Positions 32,531 through 43,265 of a stretch of DNA of 64,000 bases are shown here, piece by piece. The stretch is taken from positions 92,672,827 through 92,736,826 of the forward strand of contig NC_057861.1 in assembly GCF_019393635.1 (NCBI RefSeq). Direction: 5' to 3'. The DNA is from Dromiciops gliroides. Taxonomy: Eukaryota; Chordata; Mammalia; Microbiotheria; Microbiotheriidae. The notes beneath the pieces are model-generated. The model was not told the DNA's origin. It was given only the letters and a program-made list of their open reading frames with translations, and did not search any database. The position numbers and the translations under genes are program-made. Positions within the stretch are counted from its first letter, which is position 1, and every line of letters begins with the position of its first letter.

Positions 32531-32884
32531 CTCCCTGGGCTCATCTGTGCTGGACAAATTATTCCCTGCATTTTTTTTTTCTTGGATTTCCCAACCTGGA
32601 CTTGGTCTGGTGCATTTTTTTTTAATCTCTGAGAAAGAGGTGTGGTTTGGAGTTCAGCTGTATTTCCTCCGCTATTCTGCCATTATAGCTCTGCTTTCCT
32701 AAAAAACTTTAGGCATATCTATGTACTATTTAAAATATTAAGTTCCTGAATTTGGGCAGAACAATTGGAAATTCAATCAACTTATTTAAAGGAAAGGAAA
32801 TTTTCTCTTTTCCATCACTGAAAATGATTTCTACCACTTAAAATATTTTTACCAAGATATCTCCTTTGTCCATCACACTTGTTT

Positions 32885-33040
32885 ATATTCCTGTCATTAC
32901 CTCTTCCTTCTAACCCCACAGTAGATTGAAACCCTTTGAGGGCAGAGACAGACAATTTTCATTTCTGGATCCTTGCCACTAATCACAGTATCTTTCCCAT
33001 AGTATTAGCTCAATAATTATTTGTTGAATTAAGTGGGCTG
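32885..33040 (+). repeat. L2 LINE 3' end
   Basis: Forward L2: 'ttgaaaccctttgagggcag', 'ttctggatccttgccactaa' and 'agctcaataattatttgttg'. Confidence 0.7.
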
Positions 33041-33159
33041 AACTGAATAGAGAAGCATGCACTTGAATTGAATTTCATGGAACTGTGAGGTAGATGGAAA
33101 CCTGGACATAAAATAATCTTTTTAAAAGTTTACAGATAGGGGAAACTCATGCCCAATGA

Positions 33160-33400
33160 AGTTTTTTAAGTGTTTAATCAAATACAATATCATAAAACAA
33201 TCATTGAGTAATAGCCTGTTATGTGTAAGGCCTTATGCTAGGTGGCAAAATAAAAATTAAAACCAATATATCCAGCCCTTAAAAAGCTTACATTCTATTG
33301 AGAGAAAGCAGTGGATAAATAACTAAGTACTTACATGATCACTTGAGAAGAAAGGGAATACCAATAACTAAGAGACTGGGACAGGTTTTCAGTGGGAGTC
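33160..33400 (-). repeat. L2 LINE 3' end
   Basis: Reverse L2: 'attgagtaatagcctgttat', 'ggccttatgctaggtggcaa', 'agcccttaaaaagcttacat' and 'ttctattgagagaaagcagt'. Confidence 0.65.
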
Positions 33401-33671
33401 AGCATGAGCTGAGTCTATGATAAAGTCAGAGATTATAAAACGTAGAGAAAAGGAGAGAGTATATTCCAGACAAGCCAATCAAGGGCAAACAATATTAGAT
33501 AACAAAGTCAGGATTGGTTTTATGAAGTCTGTTCAAGCATCTTATGATGAGCTGGAAAGTTTTGTTTGTTTTGTTTTGCTTTGCTTTGTCTTCACAAAGA
33601 GATTTTGAAATAGCCCCAAAAGAAGTACACAAGGCAATAGCTTGGGTACTAATTGGTTAAGAGAGTCAAGC

Positions 33672-34000
33672 TGTTGAGAATCACAGAATCATAGCATCTC
33701 AGAGCTGGAAGACACCTCAGAGGTTATCTAGTGCAACTTGTTTGGGAAGAAGAAGTCTCTTTGGAATATGCCTAAGCAGTGACTGTTGAATATCTTCCTG
33801 AATACTAAAGGAGACAGAACATCCACGACTTTAGGAGGCAGCCTATTAAACATCTGGACAGCTTTCATTGTTAGGAAGACTTCCTTACATCAATCCTAAA
33901 TCTGAGTCTTTGCATCTTCCACCTAACTCTGACCTCTGGAGTCAAGTAGAATAAATTCTTGCCCTGACTTTCTCAAGTACCTGAAATACTTTCTTTCCCA
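33672..34000 (-). repeat. L3/CR1 LINE 3' region
   Basis: Reverse CR1/L3: 'gaatcacagaatcatagcat', 'gagctggaagacacctcaga', 'tgttgaatatcttcctgaat', 'ggaggcagcctattaaacat' and 'ttgttaggaagacttcctta'. Among the best preserved L3/CR1 copies here. Confidence 0.78.
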
Positions 34001-34164
34001 AACTCTCCACCTGGACTTCCTCGAGTTCCTTCAAGACTCAGCTCCAATTCCACCTTCTATAGGAGGCTTTCCCTAGCCCTGAATACTTCTATCCAATCTA
34101 ATCCAATGAACATTTATTGAGTGCCTACTATGTGCCTAAGCACCATGCTAAGTGCTAGGGGAAT
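34001..34164. repeat. L2 fragments in opposite orientations
   Basis: Forward L2-like ('ctccacctggacttcctcga', 'tataggaggctttccctagc') at 34001-34090 and reverse L2 3' end ('aacatttattgagtgcctac', 'accatgctaagtgctagggg') at 34100-34164, where an LTR has inserted. Confidence 0.65.
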
Positions 34165-34645
34165 TGTGACATTTAAAATTTAATTAGCTAGGGTTTCTAA
34201 TATAAATTAGAAGCTTTAGCACCAGTTTGGGGCATTAAGCATTTATTAATGTATAGTAAAAAGAGAACACCTGGGTCAGAAAGTTAAGAAAAGGCCTATC
34301 TAGCCTAGAGCTCCAACCTGTCTTGGTTCTTCCTCAAATCCTCCTTCACGAGCCTGTTCGAGAGATGAACTGCCAGTGGAAGCCCTTTCTGTATCTTGAG
34401 GAGAGGCAGTCCTTACACACTGCTTCAAGCTAATTGACTAGCATCACCCAAATTAATTGATTCACTGGATTTGAGGGTCGTCAGAGTCTACACCCCCTGA
34501 GAGCCAGCATCTCAGGGAGGTTTCAATCAAGTCAACTTCAAGTGAGTTAATCAGCAGGAAGTCAATCCAATCAGTCCAATGAATCCAAATCAATTCCCTC
34601 GAGCTGGGGCCTTTGGGCATTGGCACAACCCATTATTTTCTCACA
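34165..34645 (-). mobile_element. Solo LTR of an endogenous retrovirus, family A, copy 3
   Basis: A 481-bp element with ends TGTGACATTT...TTTTCTCACA and an exact 4-bp direct repeat 'gaat' at 34161-34164 and 34646-34649. Removing it restores continuous L2-like sequence. Landmarks match copies 1 and 2: 'agctttagcaccagtttggg', 'gcattaagcatttattaa' (the reversed polyadenylation signal), 'tagcctagagctccaacctg', 'cttacacactgcttcaagc'. No viral genes. Confidence 0.88.
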
Positions 34646-34990
34646 GAATTGACAATCTAATAAGGTGGGAGGAGACATCACAAAAAAGGATAATGGAAGA
34701 AGACACCAGAGGGGACTCCAAAATTGCATCTTGTTCTGTGGAGTTGAAACCAGGCAAAGAAGCAGATGTAAAGCTGAGTGAGCTGAGAGTCCAGGTTCTA
34801 TCCTCTGGAAAGAAAGGCATTGAGAGGAGTTTTATACTTTACCACCCCCAGCCTCCATCATTGTTTGGTGGCAAACTTATAGGGGATAATGAACAAGACT
34901 CTAGCAGTGTGGGCAGGAATGGAAGGGTTACACTCTTCATTGTTGGAGAGAATACTGAAATTTCTAAAATCTCAGATCCATACTGAATAT
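34646..34990. other. Unclassified, probably L2-associated repeat
   Basis: Follows the L2 3' end at 34100-34164 once the LTR is removed ('gacaatctaataaggtggga'). The 135-codon plus-strand open frame at 34579-34986 begins inside the LTR and crosses the LTR/L2 junction, so it is not a gene. Family unknown to me. Confidence 0.4.
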
Positions 34991-35115
34991 GTAAGAATGA
35001 TAATTTCTATCTCAAGGGGCTTTTATGTGGATTGAATACAATAAAATACTTAAAGAGCTTTGTAACCATTAAGCACTATCAAAATGAGAGTCACTTTTCA
35101 TTATTATTAGTATCA
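34991..35115 (+). repeat. MIR 3' fragment
   Basis: 'aatttctatctcaaggggct', 'taaagagctttgtaaccatt' and 'aagcactatcaaaatga' resemble the MIR 3' half, followed by TTATT-type repeats. Confidence 0.55.
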
Positions 35116-35619
35116 TCATTGTTATCACTGCTGAAAGTATATAGATGCACACAATCTCACATTAGGATATATAATAGAGTTGAAGAATAATAGGAGTTAA
35201 GAGGGTGACAGTAATTTAAGGTTTCTTTGCCTGTAACAATGAATTATTCCATCATTGTATTGTTTCCTCCCTCTCCTGATTAGTCTCTTCCTCTGGGTGC
35301 TTGCAAACCAAGTTGTTTTGACCTAGAAGTAAGCTAACTTTCTTAATTTTTTTTCCAGTATAAATGATGACCTTATATGAGATGAGTGCAGCATTCTTGT
35401 CTAACCTATTACGCTATTTTCTAAGATTACCCTCTCAGTTGACCAGAGAAGTTGCCTCTTGACAACTTCAATCTAGTTTACTGCTGTGCCATGAGTAGGT
35501 ATAGCCCTCATCAGAGAAAAGAGGCAGAGAATTAAGGAATACTAGGCACTTAACACCTTACCCTGTTGCCAACTGCTTCAAGTACCCTGACTAAACTACT
35601 TAATAAAATCACATAACTT
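35116..35619. other. Unclassified noncoding stretch
   Basis: No repeat or gene recognised. Confidence 0.35.
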
Positions 35620-35860
35620 TAAAGTTTTAGGTGACCTATGCAGCCATATAATACAACTTCTACCAGAAAAGACTATCCACTCTAAGACCATCTGCAGATA
35701 CTCATCCAGGTTCTGCTCCAAGACCTAAAAGGAAGTGGGAACATACCACCAATCATTGAATAATAGAACATTGGAAGTGGAAGAAATCTTGAAAAGCATA
35801 TAACTATGACACTTTCATTTTACAAAAGAGGTTAAATTTCTTTCACATAGTAGGTGCCTA
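35620..35860 (-). repeat. MIR3/L3-type fragments
   Basis: Degraded reverse patterns ('gcagccatataatacaactt', 'ttggaagtggaagaaatctt', 'cattttacaaaagaggttaa'). Confidence 0.5.
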
Positions 35861-35939
35861 ATAAATGCTTATTGAATTTAGTGAAATGCTCTATGGAAAA
35901 TCATAGGTAGTAGTACAATCAAGACTCTAAGAAGTTGAT

Positions 35940-36505
35940 AAATACTGTTAGTTCTACCTGCCTACTATCTCTCACATCAGTTCCCTGTTTTCCATTGACA
36001 CAACCATCCTAACTCTCATCACTTCTTGCCTGGACTATTAGAAGACATCACCTTTCTAACTCATCTTGTCTCCAGTCTCTTCCCTTTTCCAATACATGTG
36101 CCACAAACTGCCAAACTGTCTGTCTAAATAGCTCAGGTGTGACCATGTCACTACTCTGCTTAAAAAGCATTAGTGATTCCCTACTGCCTCTAGATAAAAA
36201 TACATCCTCTTTTTGTCATCCCAACTTTTCACTCCTGACAGTTCTAATTCTTCCTATATTACAGTCATACTGGACTGCTTACTATTTCCACACAAGACAT
36301 TCCAGTTCCTACCTAGGCACCTCTGCCTAAGTTCTCCCTTATTCCTGGAATGCTCTATTCTTGTGGCTTCTTGAAATTCTTCATTCCTGCCAAGGTTATG
36401 ATCATGAGTTACCTCCTAGCTCTTCCCAATCTTCAGTTGTTGGTATACTCCCCTATCCCTGAAATTATTTTAAATTTACTTTCTCTATATTTTGTGTACA
36501 TTGCC

Positions 36506-36547
<42 letters not shown>

Positions 36548-36680
36548 CAGTAAAAATATGAGCTCCTGGAGGAGAAAAATTGTTTTTTAATTTTTTTAAA
36601 GTTTTCTATACTTAGCAATTAGCACAACTATTGACATAAAGCAAGCATTTAGTAATTACATATTGAATGCAATGAAATTA
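35940..36680 (+). repeat. L2 LINE, 3' part, with a (CA)n run
   Basis: Forward L2 with 'gcctggactattagaagaca', 'gtgaccatgtcactactctg', 'cattagtgattccctactgc', 'cctcctagctcttcccaatc', 'atgagctcctggaggagaaa' and 'agcatttagtaattacatat'. A (CA)n microsatellite of about 17 units lies at 36509-36544. Confidence 0.78.
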
Positions 36681-36781
36681 CAATTGAATTAATGAAATAA
36701 AATATATTAAGCTGATTAAAATTCAGATCTTCCTGGCTCCCAGTTCAGGGCTTCTTCCATTAGCATGAAAAAAATATACTA

Positions 36782-36795
36782 AAACAACAACAACA

Positions 36796-36827
<32 letters not shown>

Positions 36828-36846
36828 CACTACCACCACTACTTAC
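36782..36846. repeat. Simple repeat (AAC)n/(ACT)n/(ACC)n
   Basis: Trinucleotide steps AAC, ACT and ACC follow one another. A Ser/Gly-rich minus-strand open frame here is only the translation of this repeat. Confidence 0.95.
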
Positions 36847-37092
36847 TATTGCTCCCCCTCCAACTGGCAATATAGTAATCAAATTTAACGATGCTGTGAG
36901 AGTGGGATACCAAATAGGGCAGATGACAATATCCAGATATGATCTTGATGGGATAGAACAAAGGACTGATTCATATGACATTTTAAAAGGCAAGATGGCA
37001 AAACAGAAAGAGAAAATAATTTGGGAGAGGATCTAGCTTCAACTCTCACCTTGGACAAACTAACTTGAGTGACCTTAAGAAAAAGTCACTTA

Positions 37093-37257
37093 GGGGTGGC
37101 TAGGTGGTGCAGTGGATAAAGCACTGGCTCTGGATTCAGGAGTACCTGAGTTCAAATCCGGGCCTCAGATACTTGACACTTACTAGCTGTGTGACCCTGG
37201 CCAAGTCACTTAACCCCCATTTCCCCACCAAAAAAAAAATTTAAAAAAAGAAAGAAG
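37093..37257 (+). repeat. Young tRNA-derived SINE (WSINE1/SINE1 type)
   Basis: Starts 'GGGGTGGCTAGGTGGTGCAG', body as in the family, ends 'CCATTTCCCCACC' and A-rich tail with purines. Direct repeat 'aaagtcactta' on both sides marks the target duplication within a MIR. Confidence 0.9.
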
Positions 37258-37600
37258 GAAAGTCACTTAACCTCTTAGCCTCAGATTCTTCAGGTGTAGA
37301 ATGAAGACAGTTGGTTAGATGGATTATAGGGTTCTTTCTAGTGCTAGTTTCAGCAAGATGGCCTAGCATATAAAGCACTGGAACTAGAGTTAGGAGGAGT
37401 TAAGTTTGAATCCTACTTCAGATATGTGCTAGCCGTAAAACCCTGGAGAAACCACTTAACCATTGCCTGCCTCAGTTTCCTCATCTGCAAAATGGGGATA
37501 ATAATAGTACCTACTATCCAGGGTTATTCTGAAGATAATATATTTATAAAGTGTTTTATAAACCTTAAAGTGCAATATAAATACTAGTTATTATTGGTTA
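37258..37600 (+). repeat. MIR copies, the second with a tRNA-like head
   Basis: The MIR interrupted by the previous SINE resumes at 37258 ('gtcacttaacctcttagcct'). From about 37345 a second copy starts with 'gatggcctagcatataaagc', has the CORE motif ('accactta' region), 'tttcctcatctgcaaaatgg' and a 3' end 'tataaagtgttttataaacc'. Confidence 0.75.
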
Positions 37601-37642
37601 TTAAATATATTTTACTGTGTTCTATAAAGATAGAATCTAATA

Positions 37643-37785
37643 GGGGGCAGCCAAGTGGCACAGTGGATAAATCACCAGTCTTGGATTCAGGAGGACCTGA
37701 GTTCAAATCTGGTATCAGACACTTGACACTTACTAGCTGTGTGACCCTGGGGAAGTCACTTACCCCAATTGCCTCACGAAAAAGA
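37643..37785 (+). repeat. Young tRNA-derived SINE (WSINE1/SINE1 type), short tail
   Basis: Starts 'GGGGGCAGCCAAGTGGCACA' and ends 'CCCAATTGCCTCACGAAAAA'. No clear target duplication. It abuts the tail of the opposite-strand SINE that follows. Confidence 0.88.
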
Positions 37786-38115
37786 CTGTTGTTGTTTGTC
37801 CTTCCTTCTCCAGGAGGACCATGAAAACAGGAGGTGATGTCTCAACTTGCAGTGAATTGGATTTAAGTGCGGGAGGGCTATGGAAAGTCACCAGCCTTAC
37901 TCTTTTCTCCAGACCTATCTGAGTCCAGTGGCAAGATATACATCAGGACTACTGGATATGTATGGCCTTGCATGTTTAACGCAATTGGGGTTAAGTAACT
38001 TGCCCAGGGTCACACTGCTACTTAGTGTCAAGTGTCTGAGGCTGGATTTGAACTCACATCCTCCTGACTCCAGGGACAGTACTCTATCCACTGTATGACC
38101 TACCTGCTTTGTCTC
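37786..38115 (-). repeat. Composite tRNA-derived SINE with RTE-like tail
   Basis: On the minus strand a SINE head and body (right end at about 38112, 'cactgtatgacctacctgc' in plus reading) are followed by about 190 bp of unrelated 3' sequence. Its motifs are 'gagtccagtggcaagatata', 'cttgcagtgaattggattta' and a terminal 'gttgttgtttgtccttcctt' (ACAA-type tail). A second copy occurs at 48330-48655. The tail style fits RTE-mobilised SINEs, by analogy with MAR1. Confidence 0.7.
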
Positions 38116-38999
38116 CAAAGATACATACTGACTGTATGGCCCTGGACAAATCATAGTCTCTCAGTGCCTGGCAACTCTCTAAGACTAAGTTTCAGAGAAG
38201 GCCCACCAAAAACTCCCTATATGGATGAGATCATAGGTCCAGTTATAAGCAAACAAACAAATTAGGTGCTAAGCTCATCTATTTCTAATCAGCCAGTGTC
38301 CACTGAATGTTGATACCAGAGACAGAGACGAAAGTCACTATTCCCCATCTTAGTTACAAATCTCTTCATAGGGTTTTGGAAGAAATGTGGTCCCTGGACA
38401 AGGTTCACAAGCAACATAATCCTATGTATGGTGAACTAAGAGTTTGTACTTTATGGTAACAGAGACCTGTCAAAGACCATGAGATAAAATATCAGGAAGT
38501 ACATCTCACTCTCCACTCTACCTTCACTCCCGTCTTCTCCCCTCCCCCTCCCCCTGTCCTCGTAGTTCCACATAGGTATCCAAAGGCAAAACTCTATTGT
38601 CCTGTACTTGTAATAACTCTGAGCAAGAACAATGGCCTGGGGAAGGTTCTACTAGAACAATGACACCCTATGTCTGAGTAGAGGGAGCTGTTAGATGAAT
38701 GTTAAGAAAGTCCCCCTAGAGCCCCAAAGAACTTTTCCATTCTTGTTCCTTCATATTAATTGATTTAATGTGGAACACTTATAGGTATATTTCAGGAAAT
38801 CTATTAACTGTCAATGTGATCCATGATAGTGAATGAAACACTATTTGCTACTCCTGACTTCTTTAACTGTCATTGATAAAAAGATCTGTAGCTCAATAGG
38901 CAGAAAAGATATTCATCAACTTACCAACAGTTCATATTTACACGGTATTAGCCCTTTAATTCAACAAACATATATTCAGTCCTTACTCCCTGTGGACCA
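38116..38999. other. Unclassified noncoding stretch
   Basis: No gene or definite repeat. A C-rich pyrimidine tract lies near 38520-38565. Confidence 0.35.
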
Positions 39000-39195
39000 T
39001 ACATAGATGTGTGGCTAGAAGCAAACTTGGAGGCTATCTAGGCCCAACCTCCTCATTAACACACAAGAGAAATACATCTGAAGGTAAAGTAACTCATCCA
39101 AGATAGTTAGCCAGGTAGTAGGGGAAGAGGCTAGATTTGAAGCTAGGTTTTCTGATTCAAAATCCAAAAGAACAATGGTACCACACTGCCTGGGC
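39000..39195 (-). repeat. MIR3-type copy
   Basis: Degraded reverse pattern ('ggaggctatctaggcccaac', 'ctcctcattaacacacaaga', 'agtaactcatccaag'). Confidence 0.5.
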
Positions 39196-40080
39196 ACAAA
39201 TAATTTTGGACAGAAGTTTGCACTAGGGGGGAAAGTGGAGCAGGAAGACCATTCAATGGAAAGTTAGTTTCTCCTGATGAAGGAAAATTAAGTTTTGCAC
39301 AGGCTGTTTTTGGGATCTCTTATGATAGCTCATGTCTCTAGCATATAGAAGTTCACCAATAACTTTCTTCACAACGATACTGCCTCCTCCCCTGATCTAT
39401 TATGAGGCATTCCTATTATTCCCCTTTGACAGATTAGGAAACTGAGGTCCGACAGCAAAAGAAACACTGCGTGAAGTCCCATTGCCTAAAAAAGTAAGAG
39501 AGTGAGGAATTTCAATGGCATGTTCTGTACACATTTTCTTTGGGTAACTCTTTTCCTTCTCCCTAGTCCCACTGCTGATTCTCTTCCTTTCTGAGCTGGT
39601 ACTTTGTCTATCTTTAGGCTGGCATCTATTAAAGTACATACATATATATTTTTCATGTATCTAGCCTATGCCTTAAACAATTGGTATAAATAAATCAGTC
39701 CCATCAAATTCATTATGAATAGGCAACAACCTGCAAATGAACTATTTCCATGCTAGAGAGTCAGCATGTTTCACAATTCTCAGTAGAAGTGAATACATAT
39801 AGTATATATTTCCTTTCCTCCCAAAGCATTTTGGTAAAAGTCCCCAATATACATATATGTAAATATCATTATTCTCTATATTCTACAGTCATTCATCTAA
39901 CAGCTCCCTCTACTCAGCTGTGTCATCTTTGAATGAGATTGATCATCCTAGTTTCTTTCTCAAGAGAAATGAAAGAGAAGTGAGCCATATGGCAATTCCA
40001 CAAAAAAAAAAAGATGCCCAGAGTAGGAGAAGTTTCATTTGGATTAATGGGAAAGAATCAGAGAAGCACGTATTCCTATT
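39196..40080. other. Mostly unclassified stretch
   Basis: A small reverse MIR-like piece at 39405-39475 ('cctttgacagattaggaaac'). The rest is unrecognised. Confidence 0.35.
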
Positions 40081-40084
40081 GTTC

Positions 40085-40280
40085 ATAAGATATTAAATGT
40101 AGAGTTTGAAAGAACCATAGGGATCTGGTCTACCCTTTCAATTTACAGATGAGGAAACTGAGACCAAGGGAGTTTTAAGTGGCTTACTCAAGATGACAGA
40201 GTTAGTGTCTAAGGAAGTATTTCATAATGGAAGCTTTCTAACATCAAGTCCAGTGCATAATTTGTTTTAGGTTTTCCTTC
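40085..40280 (-). repeat. MIR3-type copy
   Basis: Reverse pattern 'gtttgaaagaaccatagg', 'caatttacagatgaggaaac', 'tgagaccaaggg', 'gtggcttactcaagatgaca'. Confidence 0.6.
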
Positions 40281-40324
40281 TGTAACTTCGTAAGGAAAAG
40301 CAAGCTGATGGGACAATCAGCCCA

Positions 40325-40605
40325 GGATGCTGGCCACTGTTCTCAACCTGGAATATCTCTTTGTGGCCCATCCACTTCTCCCACTGGTGAATTCTTCCAG
40401 TGGCTTCCACTTTGTAGAGGACTCAACCTGGCCTTTTTTCTCCTCCTGCCACTATTCCTGCCTTCCAGACTTCAAAAGCTCCTTTCAGTGTTACGTCTTC
40501 CCATATTAGAATGTAAGCTCCCTGAAAACTATGTTTTGTGCATGCTTAGTACAGTGTCTGGTATATTACATAAGCACTCAATAAATGCTTGATTCCCTCC
40601 TTTTT
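40325..40605 (+). repeat. L2 LINE 3' end
   Basis: Forward L2: 'gtggcttccactttgtagag', 'gaatgtaagctccctgaaaa', 'agtacagtgtctggtatatt', 'agcactcaataaatgcttga'. Confidence 0.78.
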
Positions 40606-40679
40606 TCCTGTCTGCTAAAATACTACTGTGTTATCTAAAAAATGATAATACAGCTCACACTGCATTCACACTGCAAGGG

Positions 40680-40860
40680 AGGACTATAATGTCCTACAGT
40701 ACTCTGCTCTGGTTAGTATACACCTGGGATATTGTAATCAGGGGCATTGACAAACTAGTGCATATCCAGAGGAAAGTGATAGAATGATAAGGAAGTGGAT
40801 ACCTGGCCTTATGATAATGTCAAGGAAATTTGGAATTTTTAACCTGTAGAAGAGGACACT
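40680..40860 (+). repeat. L3/CR1 LINE fragment
   Basis: Forward CR1/L3: 'tagtgcatatccagaggaaa', 'gtgatagaatgataaggaag', 'ggaatttttaacctgtagaa'. A young SINE interrupts it at 40861. The sequence after the SINE ('gaggacactgaggaaagagg') continues it. Confidence 0.65.
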
Positions 40861-41028
40861 GGGGGCAGCTAGGTGGCACAGTGGATAAAGCACTGGCCCT
40901 GGATTCCAAGAAGACCTGAGGTTCAAAGCTGGCCTCAAGACACTTAACATTTACTAGCTGTGTGACCCTGGGCAAGTCACTTAACCCTCATTGCCCAGCA
41001 AAAACAAAACAAAAAACAACAACAAAAA
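40861..41028 (+). repeat. Young tRNA-derived SINE (WSINE1/SINE1 type)
   Basis: Starts 'GGGGGCAGCTAGGTGGCACA' and ends 'CTCATTGCCCAGC' with (CAAAA)n-type tail. Direct repeat 'agaggacactg' on both sides is the target duplication. Confidence 0.93.
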
Positions 41029-41194
41029 AAGAGGACACTGAGGAAAGAGGGACTATGCATAATCTGGCTAGCTCCACTAAGCAGAACCACATAGGAAAAA
41101 TGAGTGCAAACTTCAAGGAAGAAGATTTCAAGTCAATAGAACATGCTTCTTAATAGAGTTATCTGAAAATAAAACGGGTTGGCTCATGAGTTCT

Positions 41195-41500
41195 TAGGGT
41201 TTGGAGCTAGAAGTATCTTTAAATGACATCTACTTGTTTAACAGATGAGAAAACAGAAACCCAGAGATATAAAGTGATTGGTCAAAAGTCCTACAAGGTG
41301 GCAAGCAGAAAACTGGAATTTGAACCCAGTTATTTTGATGGGAAATCCATCGTTCTTTCCACTAAACAATAGTTCCCAGTTAACAAGATGTTGAGACTGA
41401 GATGGACTATTGAGTCAGGGATGATGTAGATAGGGAGGGCTAGTTGATCTCTAGCTATGATTACTTCTAACTCTACAATTCTATGGAATGGGAGATAAAA
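41195..41500. repeat. MIR3-type fragment (minus) and L3 3' end (plus)
   Basis: Reverse MIR-like motifs at 41200-41370 ('gacatctacttgtttaacag', 'atgagaaaacagaaaccc', 'ctttccactaaac') and a forward L3-like end at 41390-41495 ('gctagttgatctctagctat', 'tctacaattctatgg'). Confidence 0.5.
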
Positions 41501-41975
41501 TAAAATTGAGGTAGGGTTGGGGAAGTAGATAAGGGAGGGTGTCAATCAATATCTTTTTCTATAAGCAAGGTCATGCTTCTCTAGTATCAGAACCACAGTT
41601 CAGGGAGCAATGGGAATAATCCAGACAAGGGAAAATCAGGATCAAGAACCTAGGAAGATCTTCAAGATCCAGCAGAAGCTAATTGTCTGAATTTGGGACA
41701 AAAGCACCTATAGTCATCTGAATAAAAGATACACAAGGATAAGAATCTGAGTGTAGGTCTAGGAGGTATGAGGCAAGTGATCAATGGAAGCAACATAGTT
41801 GTGAGAATTCTTAAAGCCAAGGTCAATGTTCAGAAGGTCTAACAAGAGGTATAAGAGACTTACTGCTGGAGGTCTAGAAATCACGGAGAAGTCCCCTTGG
41901 GAGACTAAGATACCATGTTGGGGCATACACCAGGGGCCAACTCCACTTTTCAGCATCTCTTTAAGTATGATGCTC
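41500..41975. other. Unclassified noncoding stretch
   Basis: No gene or definite repeat recognised. Confidence 0.35.
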
Positions 41976-42105
41976 CTCCATTCTAATTTACGTTCCTTGA
42001 AGGTAGAGATGGTTTCTTTTTGCTTGATTTGTAGCCCACACCACTATGCCTAAAGGCATAGCAAGAGCTTAGTAAATGCCTGTTGACTTGACTCAGTTAG
42101 AAAGC
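41976..42105 (+). repeat. L2 LINE 3' end
   Basis: 'ttacgttccttgaaggtaga', 'gtagcccacaccactatgcc', 'agagcttagtaaatgcctgt'. Confidence 0.65.
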
Positions 42106-42204
42106 CAGACAGGAACCCTGTTACTAGGTTACTGATAGTAACAAACTTCATCTTTAACCATCCTTGGTGATATAATTATTAGATGACACCTAGTTATCTT
42201 CTTT

Positions 42205-42475
42205 GTTACTATTATTTTTCTTTAGTGCCTTTGGGTCATTTCTGACTCTCCATGACCCCATTTGGGGTTTTATTGTAAAAAAATACTCCAGTGGTTTGCC
42301 ATTTCTTTCTTCAGCTCATTTACAGATGAGGAAACTGAGTCAGCCAGGGTTAAGTGTCTTGACCAGGGGCACACAGAGAGTATGTGTCTGAGACCAGACT
42401 TGAACTCACAAAGTCTTCCTGACTCCAGGCCCTATACTCTGTCCATTGTATCACCTAGTTGTCCTTCTTACAGCT
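42205..42475 (-). repeat. tRNA-CORE-RTE SINE (MAR1 type)
   Basis: Reverse copy: tail 'tttctgactctccatgaccc', 'catttggggttttattgtaa', 'ctccagtggtttgccatttc', CORE, and head end 'tatcacctagttgtcc'. Confidence 0.82.
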
Positions 42476-42939
42476 TGGAATTGGAAGGTATAATAACTGG
42501 TCCTTACCCTACTTATCTCCTGCCAGGATAAGAGGTTCCCAATAAATCCAGTGACTGAATTGGGAGGCAACATTCTGTTGTTAAAAAGAATCAACTTCTT
42601 TTCCTTCAAAAATGATGCATCTCTAAAAAAAAACAAAAAACAAAAAACAAAACGATGCCTCCTTTACAATATGGTGTCATTGCCCCTTTTGGCTATACCA
42701 TCAAAATGAACAGAAAACATCCTCTATTAATGCAGACTAGCACTTCTCCTATCACTGAAAATCTTTGAGAGAGGTGCCTTCTGTGATGAGAAATACATTG
42801 ACTTATTCAGGGTTGCATTGTCAGGATGACTCAGAAATGGTATCTGAACCCAGGTTTTACTTCTTCAGAGGACCACTTTCTATTCCTGACTTGTCACTGC
42901 CCCTATACGCATTATTATTTATATTATTATAGTCACTTC
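42476..42939. other. Mostly unclassified noncoding stretch
   Basis: An A-rich (CAAAAAA)n piece at about 42625-42650. Otherwise unrecognised. Confidence 0.35.
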
Positions 42940-43265
42940 ATATTTTGTTCTCCTAATTCTTTTCTTCTTCACACTATATCACTCCATTGCAAATCCCCAT
43001 AGGTTTCCCTGAATGTCTCATATTCATGATTTATTACAGAACAATAATATTCCATTTGATTTATATGCCACAGTTTTTTTCCAGCCATTCCCCAATCAAT
43101 GGGAACACATTTTATTTCCATTTTTGCTAGCACAGAAAGGGGAATGAAGACCATATTATACTTAGGACTTTTAATTATGCCAGTAGCCTCCTTAGGCTAT
43201 ATGGCCAGTAATTATCTCCAGAGTTTTTCCAAGCTTTTTCTTCTAGTTTTGCCCACCCCTTCTTG
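42940..43265 (-). mobile_element. L1 LINE 3' fragment (old)
   Basis: Reverse of L1 ORF2 C-terminus: 'ccagccattccccaatcaat', 'gggaacacattttatttcca'. The minus-strand frame 43154-42969 holds WHINQMEYYCSVINHEYETF, matching the MEYY..I..E pattern at the end of L1 ORF2p. Truncated on both sides. Confidence 0.7.

Larger units (their letters stand above)
28560..32705 (-). mobile_element. Older HAL1-like (ORF1-only L1-type) element
   Basis: On the minus strand its 5' end, near 32690, has the L1-like 'AGAGCTATAATGGCAGAATA'. A broken ORF1 follows around 31290-31000, then a stretch containing 'cttgtaagcaacatattg' (plus strand, near 29526), a motif I associate with HAL1. The 3' part, about 29440-28560, resembles the L1 ORF2 C-terminus and 3' UTR ('gttcagccatttcccaattg', 'gaacctcagaattgttttaa'). 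No endonuclease or polymerase core is seen. An LTR (30155-30757), a MAR1 (31412-31630) and a (CT)n run (32471-32525) lie within. It is more diverged than the elements at 22779 and 58508. Target duplications were not found. Confidence 0.68.

Noticed and set aside
34579..34986. 135-codon plus-strand open frame
   Set aside because: It begins within the family A LTR and crosses the 34645/34646 insertion junction into older sequence, so it cannot be an ancestral gene. No known domain.
37160..37215. tRNA-like A and B box motifs in the many SINEs, which could be called tRNA genes
   Set aside because: They lie in complete SINE bodies with poly-A tails and target duplications, and do not fold as full tRNAs with an anticodon arm that I can support.
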